Part shown: positions 1 through 27,846 of the stretch, piece after piece
How the letters are laid out: each line of letters starts with the position of its first letter
How positions within the stretch are numbered: the first letter of the stretch is position 1
Origin: Lingula anatina
Taxonomy: Eukaryota > Brachiopoda > Lingulata > Lingulida > Lingulidae
Direction: 5' to 3'
DNA: 48,125 bases
NCBI RefSeq assembly: GCF_001039355.2
Contig: NW_019774748.1
Span: 436,405-484,529, forward strand
Program-made: the position numbers and the translations under genes
The notes under the pieces: generated by a model
What the model saw: only the letters and a program-made list of their open reading frames with translations
The model's database searches: none
What the model was told of the DNA's origin: nothing

Positions 1-195
1 CTTATGTGTTTGGACAATGTTGAGATTAATAATTTGACATTAAAAGTTCGGATAACTTACACAGTATTACAAAAATTAGTGTAGAATAGTTGTCATATTT
101 TATTCTTGTAAAATATTTTTCTGTCTGTGTATCCGGACTGAACTTAGAATTTCTACAAGTGATTTATTTTTAATGCGATGCCTCTTTTATTTCAG
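1..195 (+). other. 3' end of an intron upstream of the UAP1 start codon
   Basis: AT-rich sequence ends in a pyrimidine run and CAG at 193-195 (ttttatttcag), a good 3' splice site 12 bases before the UAP1 ATG. It implies at least one 5' untranslated exon and the promoter lie left of the window. I see no coding signal here. Confidence 0.7.
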
Positions 196-207
196 TAGAC
201 ATCAATC

Positions 208-17362
<17,155 letters not shown>

Positions 17363-20060
17363 CGTCATAATATGGACATGTAGAAGGACTTCCATTTTTC
17401 CAGCGGCCAGTTAGATGTGAGGAATCTGCAGTGTATGCTGTACATGTGTTAAGGAAACCAGCTGTTATTTGTTAGTAGTGTCAATGAAAATGGTTCATAT
17501 GTTTATCGATCAGTGTGAAAATACAGGTACCCTCATGATAGATGAGTGCTGACATCGAATTAAGAGGTGTTGAACAATTGGAAATATTATTATTATTTCT
17601 AAGAGTATTTTTCTTCAGGACTGAAAACTCTCAGGCAGTTTATTGTACTCCGAGACTGGAACCGATTGTAACTGCTGAATTATTTAAGCCTTTGGTGTGT
17701 AATCAAGAAGTTAATTTTGGGTACTTATGCTTGATAAACAATTGGATTATTTTCAGAAAGGAAGAACGGATGCACCTTGTACATAAAAGACTTTGTGTAA
17801 ATAGAAAAATGTCTATGACTGTTGTGTGGAATTGTTGTGAAGTTTGTGTGCATTCTGTACTCTAGATCTGTTTTGTTGATTAATGTTAGTTTAAGTTCAA
17901 TCACTTGTTATTTAATCAAAATGTTATGCATGAAAAACTGAAATTAATGGAAGTATCCGTACTAAAATGAAGAAGAAGAGAAGAATGTAAGGCCTTAATA
18001 ACTTACACTTGTAACATGATTGTACATGTTGTACTTGACCTATATGTATTGTAGTGGAGATTTTTGAGTTTGTTACATCCAAAATGAGGTTGGTGTGTAA
18101 TTGAGAATTTTTTTTTTTTTTGCAGACAAATTTATTACATATTCAACAGGGTGTATTTTAAGCTTGCACAACAACCATGGATGTCTCAGTATTAGCAAGC
18201 ATAAAAATCTAACAAGCAGTACAACGAGTGTTTATTTCAATCTAATCATTTATGGACTTGTATCATATTAACATACATGATACATACTATGATTGTGTAG
18301 AGCATCTACACGTAGAATGATATAAACATAACTTCCAAATGAGTGATTTTCGGACGCTGTTTTTTTTTAAATATATATTGAATCAGGTATATGTTACATT
18401 ATGTCCTGTTGCATGTGCTCCTCATTGATGCTGTTGTGTTTAGTAGAATTGTTTACAGATTCATATTGGACATAATATTATCCAGACAAAGCCATTCAGC
18501 AATGTCTTTAATTATGCATTCATCATTTGAGTTAAGTTTTTTTTTAGTTAAGACACCAACAGAATAAGACAAAACCAGGCTGTGATCTTACTTGTTATTT
18601 ATATTTCATTAAATAATTATTGTGCATATACGGACAACATATCGTACTTGATTGACTATACGTATGTATATTATGAATAATTTTATTTCCTGTAGGAATT
18701 CTGTTTAGATTTTAGATAACTATTCATGTGTACAACAAAGTATTTTTTGCTGCAGGGTTAGGTAGATGGGATAGCTAAGATACTAGTATAAGAAATAATT
18801 GCTTCTTATTAAATAATTAGTTACAATTTTTTCATGATTGTGGAAAAGGAAATCTGCTATGGCATCACAGCTTTTTTGCTACAGCACTTCGTTTGTTGTA
18901 AATATTATTTTTAAACCATTCCCTTAGAGAGAACTGTGCAACTTTGAGGCAAATGCTGTATTCTATATTTATGCAACAATGTACTATATAGTAATTCTAA
19001 TTAATGTTTATATTTTTGGTAATGGAATACTTAGGTTTTGAAACAGAGACTTGATGCATGAAAGAGTATTTATCCAGAAACTACACTAATTGGACCATCG
19101 CACACATTATTATGTGCTTAGAGAAAGAAGTCAATTCAGCTCCTAAATAAATATATTTGTAGGACATATAAAAGAAATTGGGTAGCAGAGCTACTTTTAA
19201 TTAATAGAATATGCTTGCTTTTAAATATATTATTTAAAGAAAAATATCAGTAATGTTTTTTTGGTGCCATAATGCTGCACATACTATTTACTAGAAGAGT
19301 ACTAAATATTTAACAGAGACATTAGAACTGATTTGATAATATGAATATTACCTTATTACTTGAAAATTTAAGTTAATGAATGAATAACACTATTATCATG
19401 TCCATTATAGGATTATTGTAGTAATGATATTAGGTAATGGAAGAGCTATTTGGTCGCAAACAGTAAGAGTTTAATGACATGATGGTATGTTTTATTCAGT
19501 GTCCACAACCTTTTTTGTCATGCTAAGGTACTGGAGACTTGAAAGCAAATAAGCTTATCAGCTAGATGTTAAAAGAAGAGTTTTGTATCCTGAAACTTTA
19601 TTTTACATTCGATTTATACCTTAGAAAATATTAAGATGGACTCTTTTTGTTCATTTATTATGGAAATCCTTCTAACCATACATTGAATTGGGGAAAACGC
19701 TTTTGGACAAGCCAGAAAAAACAGGTTTTGTTATTCTAAATATATGTGAAACAAATAATTTTCCTTATAAAAAGTGTGTTAAAATTTAAATGATACGTAT
19801 ACATCCCTTACTTTGATTTAATATAGTTTAATTTATGGTCAATTGTTTCCCATCATATACTCGTATGTACATTTGTGCCATGCCAAAATATTGCTTGTTA
19901 TTTATTTAGTGGCTTGTTTGATTTCTTGTTGAATAAACTACCTTCTTTTTAGGGATGTGGTATTTTACCTAGTCTTTGTTGTCTTTAATGTAATTAGTTT
20001 TATGTTCTGGTTAAGCTGAAGGTGTGACTTATAAAATAAATACTGTAGCCTTTCAGAAAT
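17363..20060 (+). other. UAP1: UAP1 3' untranslated region (probable)
   Basis: AT-rich sequence with no coding exon follows the UAP1 stop. AATAAA signals occur at 19932-19937 and 20035-20040; either would give a 3' UTR of roughly 2.6-2.7 kb, and shorter forms using signals such as the one near 19146 are possible. The exact end cannot be fixed without transcripts. Confidence 0.5.
19932..19937 (+). terminator. Candidate UAP1 polyadenylation signal AATAAA
   Basis: A canonical hexamer in the + direction is followed by T-rich and GT-containing sequence. A second AATAAA lies at 20035-20040. Confidence 0.45.
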
Positions 20061-21539
20061 TATAAGCACAGGGCTGCAGATCCAGTTTGAAGTAGCACCT
20101 AGAAAATATTAATGTGTGAAAAAATTGAAATTTTTACCAAAAATTCATAAACATTCTAATCTAATTGGACCAATTTTACAAAGTCCTATGAATCATTCTT
20201 GTTGGATTTTTAAAGAAAAAATAAAGAGCACATTAATTTGAATACAAAAGTCAAAAGTTTGGACTATGAAATGTTGGGTCAAGTTCTTTAATTGCATGAA
20301 TAAAATACATTTTTGTAAAATTGCCTAAATCATCTTGGTCAAATGTTAACGTGGGGCTTTGCTCAACAAATAAAAACATGAGGAATATAAAGTATTTGAA
20401 TTTTTTAGCAAAATGGGCAGATTTTATATACCTATCGGCATTTCTAACCTAATGTCTCCAGTATGTCTAAAAACCACAATACCCAGGTTTTTTTATCAGA
20501 CATGTTTATTTTCTGAATATTATTCATATACAACAGTATCCAAGCAGACTGGGAACCTGAAAAACAAGCACTTTCTTTGTAAAACATCATCATTGATGAC
20601 AAACTGTTAAATACAATAATTTGTCTAGATATGTTATATTCCCAAGTCTTTCATTGGGCTACGAAGGTGTTTATGGTACTAAGCTCATAACGTTCAAAAT
20701 CTATGGAAAATTATTGGTTAATTTTCATGTAGTATGCTAGTTGATGGTTTGAGCTCAAATACGAGCTTGGCACCAAATATCTTTCACATTAACTGTCACT
20801 TTCAATTTGTAAAAATTGTTGGCCTAAGAGAGATGCAGAACCTAAAATTGGTCCAATATGTAAGTCCAAAATAATTGAAAATATTCCATTAATATTTGGA
20901 AAATCATTGAAATATGCCAGCTCAAAGTGGATACCATTACAAAAGATGCTATATCTTACTTGATAACAATGAATACAGACACTGTTGATGATAAAATGCA
21001 CTTTGACAAATGTGTCTGTACATAAAAAATGCCTTCAGATCTTAAATCCTTACCATTAACTTAAATATTTATCCACTGGCTGGTACATTTCATTTTTACA
21101 ATAATTATTATAAGCTGAAATTAGTTCAAATGCTGTATTCAATCAGAAACGGTCATCACAATAACAACAAAGAGAAAAGGAATGAGAGAATATTTAGGTA
21201 CAGAACAGCCAGCCTGAGAATGAAACTAAAATTCAAATGACTGCCAAGCATTTTTGGTATGTGGAGAAGGTTTAAATCAGCCTGTCTGCTCACAAATTAA
21301 AAATGTCAAAAAATCCCAAGTTTAATAGCATCTTTTAAGACAGTTTTCAAAATGTGAACTGGGAAAAACATTAAAATCACAAATATTGACCTTCAAGGTT
21401 AAGCTTACTTCAAGCCTGATTTTAACAACAATATCACATAATCTTATATATGGCATACAGTTGGTATAAATATTGGTTTCCAGAACTCAGATGTGACTGG
21501 TTTTTAAAATCAAACCTGCCATGAAGTCGATGTGACAAG
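20061..21539. other. Convergent intergenic sequence
   Basis: AT-rich sequence lies between the UAP1 3' end and the foldback element. Short ORFs here show no recognisable protein features and I see no RNA gene. Confidence 0.5.
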
Positions 21540-23062
21540 TAGTCCATGAGCCAGACACTTTTTTGGTACCAAAAAAGGGCCAAATTCTCATAGTGATTTT
21601 TAGTAAGGCCTATGTCTCTAGTGTCCAAATATGTGTGATAGCCTTCTCATAGTGGTAGCTTTTTGTGTGCTATCACACCTTATATAACCCCACCCCTGCA
21701 GCAGCAAGGACTTTTTCCAGATGGGGGTAGGGAAGAGAAATTGCTTACTATATCTATATGGTAACAAGTATATCAATAAATTGTATATCCTTATGGAGGC
21801 AAGGGATGGGACAATTTATTTCAAAAGTCATGAATGCATGACAATTAGTCAAGGGTCATTGATAATGGGTCAAAGGTCACAGGAGGTCATTTTTTGGGAT
21901 TTTTCATAAATTAAAGCCAAAAAGTTTTTTTTTTAATCATTGTTTAAGTAAGAATATGGTATTTGGTGAATGATTTGTAAAGATGGTATAGTCTTATGCT
22001 TGTGAGCAAAGTTTGGAGCCTTAGCTGTCTTATTTTAGAAAATTATGTAAAAGAATGTGAATCTAACGGCCAAAATATGCCATCTTTGAAAGTGGGGGTA
22101 GGGGAAAGAAAATCTTTGCTACATCAATAATGGTCAAAGATATATCAATACATTATATATCCTTATGGAGGTAAGGGATGGGAGAATTAATTACATAAAT
22201 CATTTATGCATGGCAGTTAGTCAAGGGTCATTGATAATGGGTCAAAGGTCACAAGAGGTCATATTTTATGAATTTTTTATAAATTAAAACCAAAATCTTT
22301 TTTTTAAATATTGTTTGAGAAAGAAATTGGTATTTGGTGAATGATTTGTAAACATGGTATAGTTAAAAACTGATGAAAAAAATTTGAAACCTCAACTGTT
22401 ATATTCAAAAATATTATGTAACTAGTTAAATGTGAACCTTACGGTCATAATATACCCTCTTTTCATGTTGGGGTAGGGGACAGAAAATGCTCGCTACATC
22501 AATATGGTGAAAGATATAACAATGCATTAAATATCCTTATGGAGGAAAGGGATGGGACAATTAATTTCTAAAATCATTTATGCATGGCAATAATTCAAGG
22601 GTCATAGATAATGGGTCAAAGGTCACAAGAGGTCAAATTTTATGGATTTTTCATAAATCAAAGCCAAATTCTTAAAAAATATTGTTTGAAAAAGAAATTG
22701 GTATTTGGTGAATGATTTATTAACATGGCATAGCATCATACTTGTGTAAAAAATTTGGAGCCTCAACAGTTTAATTTTAGAAAATTATGTAACTAGTTGA
22801 GTGTAGCCTAACAGTCAAAATTTGCAAACTTTGAAAGTGGGGGTAGGGGAGAGAAAGTGCTCATCATTTAAAGGCAGTAGAAAATACGGCAACAAAATGC
22901 ACATATTTATGCAGCTTTGGGAAAGGACATTTCATTTTTTGATTAAGACATGTAAACAAAGTCATGCTTCATTAGAAATAGGTCAAAAGTGTCAGTTGAG
23001 GCCAAACCTCAGCAACAATTAAAGCTTTTTCATAAATTTGAACTTAAACACCATTAAAAGAG
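21540..23062 (+). repeat. Left inverted arm of the foldback element
   Basis: The outer part contains a GTGTGATAGC / GCTATCACAC hairpin (21633-21642 with 21669-21678), then a CCCCACCCCTGCAGCAGCAA stretch. Four ~370-bp units follow, each marked by a GGGGGTAGGG-type word near 21723, 22091, 22468 and 22834. Units 1-3 contain ordered GGGTCA/AGGTCA words; unit 4 is degenerate at that point. Confidence 0.85.
21853..22635 (+). promoter_or_regulatory. Arrays of nuclear-receptor-like half-sites in the left arm (units 1-3)
   Basis: In unit 1, GGGTCA (21853), GGGTCA (21867), AGGTCA (21874) and AGGTCA (21884) follow in the same direction. The middle pair is a direct repeat spaced by 1 (DR1) and the last pair is spaced by 4 (DR4). 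The DR1 plus DR4 arrangement recurs at 22239-22261 and 22613-22635. The mirrored arm repeats it near 25959, 26336 and 26704. These match known receptor consensus words; binding is untested. Confidence 0.45.
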
Positions 23063-25544
23063 AACATTTTCGATTATAGAAATACTTTTGGGGTATAACT
23101 AGATGTTTTGTGACTATTAAAGACTAGTTCATCGAGTATGAGGCCCCTTCTTTAATTTTTTTTTTTTTTTTTTGCATATTATATAACTTCAATTCAAAAT
23201 GGAAGTGAAAACTTTCTATTATAAGGAGTCAGGAAGTGAAATTTTACTGTCATTCAATTTGGAAGAAGTAAGATACAAAGCAATTGTATCATAGCCTGTA
23301 TCCAAAAGATATAACTTCATTAAGTTTACTTTTTTAAAGAGGGCATATTACCATGCATTAATGGGTCAGTGGTTGGTCAATGGTCACTCACACTCACTTC
23401 ACAGCATAAAAATCTAAGCAATATCTGAAAATTTTAACATTTAGATGAAAACTTTTGGATGATTTAATGGTGATACATACTTGTTTTTCACAAAGCATAT
23501 TTAGGAGAATAACTAATTTTTTTAAATTAAAGCATATAAAATTTTGAAATTTGTATGACTATATATAACAACCTTTAGTGTATATTCACAATTATGCTGT
23601 TCAACATCAGACAGTATCTGAGGTCCAGCAGTTAAAAGTGCCTGTCAATTCAGTGTACACAATGGATAGTTTTCCATCTAAGCAAAATGTAAAAATTGAA
23701 AGAACAGTTATTTCTAAAATAGTAATGCATGTTATGTAAGTCACTGTGTAATTGAAAACATCGATTTGAAATAAGTAAAAAGTATAAAATTTTATCAGAA
23801 ACTTAAACTGCTACAAGCAGTTTGGTTTCCACATTCTTTTTTTCCAACTAATAAATGAACTTTAATTGGCAGATTTAGACGTCAAAACTTCTGTTACAGT
23901 ATACACAGTAAGAAAGTGAATGTATTTCAAATCGGTTTGGAAAAGATTATTATATTAATAATTATTACCAGTATACTCGTACCCAAGTACTGACTGGGCT
24001 GGCTCATGGATAAATCATTTTATCTAACTGATGGATAACTTTTAATTACTACATGTAATAGCTAAATTAGAATGTTCAACCAAATAATTGATAAATTTGG
24101 CAAAACACATTTAAACAATCAACATGATAATGTTACATGTGCCATGAAGCCTACTTCAATCTTCAGACTTTAGTCTATTTTTCTCTCGTTTTATAAAAAA
24201 CAGAGGCAGATTTAACTTGGTGTGTGTGTGTTGGGGGTGGACAGGCTTGTTCTCAGGTCCTTGGTCCACTTGATCAGCCTATGGTGTACATGGATGAATT
24301 CATATCATGGAGCAGGGTCCATGCTTACTTAGTTCCTCTGCCATCCCATAAATCCTGTAAATGTGTGTTCGTGAACATGTGTGTAGTATTTACAACCCCC
24401 CTCCTCAAAAGATCAATGATAATTAATAAAATTATGACAATAAACATGCTTCTGTTTGACCTTAAATGCCACCTAGCCATCAATATGTAGCCATTCTGAA
24501 GAAATTTTGAGTATAATCCTGCACGAAAACGAAGTAGGTACTCCAGCGCCGTAGACTACTGCAATCATACTGCAAACGTGCTTCAAATCTGCTTCGATGT
24601 GGGAGCTAATTAGCATATTTGAAACATGCTTCTATCTTGCTGCTAATCTACTGCATTAATGCTCCTTCTCTGTACAACCCTATGTAATTTTTTAAGTAGA
24701 ATTGCAGTAGGCTATACTTCATTTCTACTGCAAATATGCTCCACACCACGACTGCGTTAATGCTTCTTTGCTACTTCGATACTACTGCATTTTCCTGCGG
24801 GATGTGTATGTCCCATGTTAATAAAATTTTGACAATTTGGTTTAAGTTTAGAAATTTTAGCAGAATATGAGATAGCCTATTGTGGACTTCACTGCGTTTT
24901 CTCTCAGGACTATCATACATTCAGAACACAAACTACCCATCCTGAATCTGCAGATCTTGAATATAAATATATAGAAAGAAGAATATCTGCGAAATGTTCA
25001 GTTTCATGAAAGGACTATGCAATATTTTGATACAAGCCTTTCAATGTATAAATTTCAACTAAATGGTACTTAAATTCCCTTGTTGTGTTATTGGTGGCAT
25101 GTTTACAGGCATGAGATGATTCAATCTTTAAGGTTTAAGAGAGAATGAGGCTGAATGCATTTTTATATCTGCTATTCATACTGGATACCAGTCTGAATTT
25201 GTTTCCCTTTATCTCCTCCTGAGATCAGAATGAAGCAGGCTTAAATTTTTGTCTTTTCCAATGAACTATCTCATTATGATACAAAACTTTTAAAATCTTT
25301 TAGAAATATAATCAAAAGACAAAGGTATGTTTCTGAATGCTAGTATTAAAAACAATACCTATTTCCCTTGATTATTGAATCAAAATGAACAGTATATGTA
25401 GGCTTTTTAATTTTTTAGGAAAAGTAACCAAATGTGAATAAAATATATGAAAATGAGTATATACAGTCTCAAATTTAAAACATTAGTCATAAGTAATTAT
25501 ATAATATAAGTTATCCCTAAATATAATACATTTAAACCAAAAAA
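23063..25544. other. Unique centre of the foldback element
   Basis: About 2.5 kb of AT-rich sequence between the arms has a poly-T run near 23157-23174 and a small internal element at 24516-24803. There is no convincing transposase or other coding region; the ~88-aa ORF at 24224-24490 has no recognisable motif. Confidence 0.55.
24516..24803. mobile_element. Short element with ATCCYGCASGAAAA termini and TACTGCA-type internal words
   Basis: ATCCTGCACGAAAAC at 24516 is matched in inverse by ATCCCGCAGGAAAATGC ending at 24803. In between, words such as CTACTGCA, TACTGCAAA, GTGCTTC and TGCTCC recur at short intervals. It has no ORF and no clear target duplication. It is probably a small non-autonomous insertion nested in the foldback centre. 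Confidence 0.55.
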
Positions 25545-27064
25545 TAATCTTTAAATGGTGTTAAGGTTTATATTTATAAGAAAGCTTAAAATTTGTCCTG
25601 GACTAACCTTTCAACCTTTTTCTAATGAGGCATGACTTTCTATGCAGGTGTCTTAATCAATAAATCAAGGTCCAAAGCTGCATAAATATGTGCATTTTGT
25701 TGCTGTATATTCTACTATCTTCAAACGATGAACAGTTTCTCTCCCCTACCCCCACTTTCAAAGAGGGCATATTTTGACCATAAGGTTCCATGTAACAAGT
25801 TACATAATTATCTAAAATATAACAGATGAGGCTCCTAATTCTTTTCATAAGTATGATGCTATACCATTTTTATAAGTCATCCACCAAATACCAATTTTTG
25901 TCTCAAACAATATTTTTTACTATGATTTTGGTTTTAATTTATGAAGAATCCATTAAATTTGACCACTTGTGACCTTTGACCCATTATCAATGACCCTTGA
26001 CTTATTGTCACGCATAAATGATTTATGAAATTAATTGTCCCATCCCTTTCCTCCACAAGGATATATAATGCATTGATATATCTTTCACCATATTGATGTA
26101 GCAAGAATTTTCTGTCCCCTACCCCAACTTGCAAAGAGGGCATATTATGACAGTAAGGTTCACATTTAACTAGTTACATAATATTTTTTAAATAAAACAG
26201 TTGAGGCTTCAAATTTTTTTCATGAGTGTTTTACTATACCATGTTTACAAATCATTCACCAAATACCAATTTCTTTCTCAAACAATATTTTTAAAAAGAT
26301 TTTGGTTTTAATTTATAAAAAATCCATAAAATATGACCACTTGTGACCTTTGACCCATTATCAATGACCCTTGACTAACTGTCATGCATAATTGATTGAT
26401 GAAATTAATTGACCCATCCCTTACCTCCATAAGGATATATAATGTATTGATATATCTTTGACCATTATTGATGTAGCAAGGATTTTCTTTCCCCTACCCC
26501 CACTTTCAAAGATAGCATATTTTGGCCGTTAGGTTCACATTCTTTTACATAATTTTCTAAAATAAGAGAGCTGAGGCTCCAAACTTTGCTCACAAGCATA
26601 AGACTATACCATCTTTACAAATCATTCACCAAATACCATATTCTTACTTAAACAATGATTTAAAAAAAACTTTTTGGCTTTAATTTATGAAAAATCCCAA
26701 AAAATGACCTCCTGTGACCTTTGACCCATTATCAATGACCCTTGACTAATTGTCATGCATTCATGACTTTTGAAATAAATTGTCCCATCCCTTGCCTCCA
26801 TAAGGATATACAATTTATTGATATACCTGTTACCATATAGATATAGTAAGCAATTTCTCTTCCCTACCCCCATCTGGAAAAAGTCCTTGCTGCTGCAGGG
26901 GTGGGGTTATATAAGGTGTGATAGCACACAAAAAGCTACCACTATGAGAAGGCTATCACACATATTTGGACACTAGAGACATAGGCCTTACTAAAAATCA
27001 CTATGAGAATTTGGCCCTTTTTTGGTACCAATGGCTGAAAATCAGGCGTCTGGCTCATGGACTA
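25545..27064 (-). repeat. Right inverted arm of the foldback element
   Basis: This is the reverse complement of the left arm with the same four-unit order: CCCCTACCCC words near 25744, 26117, 26493 and 26862. It carries the same outer hairpin and CTGCTGCAGGGG stretch. Near the tip it differs from the left arm by a short indel around 27030-27048. Confidence 0.85.
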
Positions 27065-27581
27065 AAGTTACTTCCCAAATCTTCAGGCTACCAAGAGTTT
27101 ATAAACCAGTGTCAGCTGTTTTAACAACCCCACATCCTAGTCCACTTTTATAACAAATGGGCTGTATCAGGTTACTCAGTGCAAGATCAAATATATTTGA
27201 AGGCATGCAGCTTTTTCATATGAAATTTGTTGAATTAACAATAGCTATATAGTTTTTATAGCCAGAGTAAGAAGATTCTACATACAGAAATTATGATATC
27301 TAAACCAACAGGCCATCCTTTCTTTTGCCACTAATACTGTCATAATTGTTTTCCCATTCAATATAATGCTTTCTCTGTATGACCTTCCTGATATGCACTG
27401 CCAGGTTTCTGTGGCCAGTCCAATGCTGAGGTGTATCTAGGGTATGGTACTGTGGCCTGGGCACCACTTGAATGAAGCACCACTAAGAGGGGTTTTTAGC
27501 AAAAAGAAATTTTTATGTAGCATTATTTGTTGACTACAAAACAAAACAAAAAAAAAGAAATGAATAGTATTTTGGTTTGAT
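27065..27581. other. Intergenic space downstream of VCPIP1
   Basis: About 0.5 kb lies between the foldback element and the candidate VCPIP1 polyadenylation signal. I see no gene or repeat of note. Confidence 0.5.
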
Positions 27582-27587
27582 TTTATT
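27582..27587 (-). terminator. Candidate VCPIP1 polyadenylation signal
   Basis: TTTATT on the + strand reads AATAAA on the - strand, about 180 bases beyond the VCPIP1 stop codon. If used, the 3' UTR is short and the two convergent genes do not overlap. Confidence 0.45.
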
Positions 27588-27768
27588 GTAAAATTATCTA
27601 AAGAATAAGAAAAAAGTTTAGACGGGGGTGCAATTTTGGTGCTTGCCATAGATGCTGTTATCCACAGATACCCTCTGGTCACTGTCAGATGACTTGGTGG
27701 GCAATGTCTGATCACTGACCCTTGAACCTGATTAAGAATGAGCAAATGGATCTTGTGTATTCAAGTTA

Positions 27769-27846
27769 CTATGTAGAATCCATCTCATCTTGTATTTTTG
27801 TATCTACTGGCTTTTCTTGATCACTATTTTCGTCTGAGTCCAGGTC
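27769..27846 (-). CDS. VCPIP1: VCPIP1 last coding exon
   Basis: The acceptor on the - strand is gttttattttag. It encodes DLDSDENSDQEKPVDTKIQD and EMDST before TAG. An acidic tail of this sort also ends the vertebrate protein. Phase 0 entry matches the previous exon. Confidence 0.88.
   Translation of the reverse strand, partial: DLDSDENSDQEKPVDTKIQDEMDST

Larger units (their letters stand above)
21540..27064. mobile_element. Foldback-type element with long inverted arms built of tandem units
   Basis: The end sequence TAGTCCATGAGCCAGAC at 21540 reappears inverted ending at 27064. Inverted similarity continues inward for about 1.5 kb on each side (to about 23062 and back from about 25545). Each arm holds four tandem units of about 370 bp. 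The ~2.5-kb centre has no long ORF, so the copy is non-autonomous. AAG lies directly outside both ends (21537-21539 and 27065-27067), possibly a 3-bp target duplication, but three bases can match by chance. The architecture resembles Drosophila FB and similar foldback elements; kinship to a specific superfamily is not established. Confidence 0.85.

Noticed and set aside
22822-23022. Unit 4 ORF in the left arm as an independent gene
   Set aside because: It is part of the tandem unit and inverted-arm structure, with a degenerate counterpart at 25657-25848. There is no evidence of expression or a known domain.
21537-27067. AAG on both sides of the foldback element as proof of a target duplication
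   Set aside because: Three matching bases have about a 1 in 64 chance of arising randomly. I kept it as a possibility only, since no empty site is in the window.
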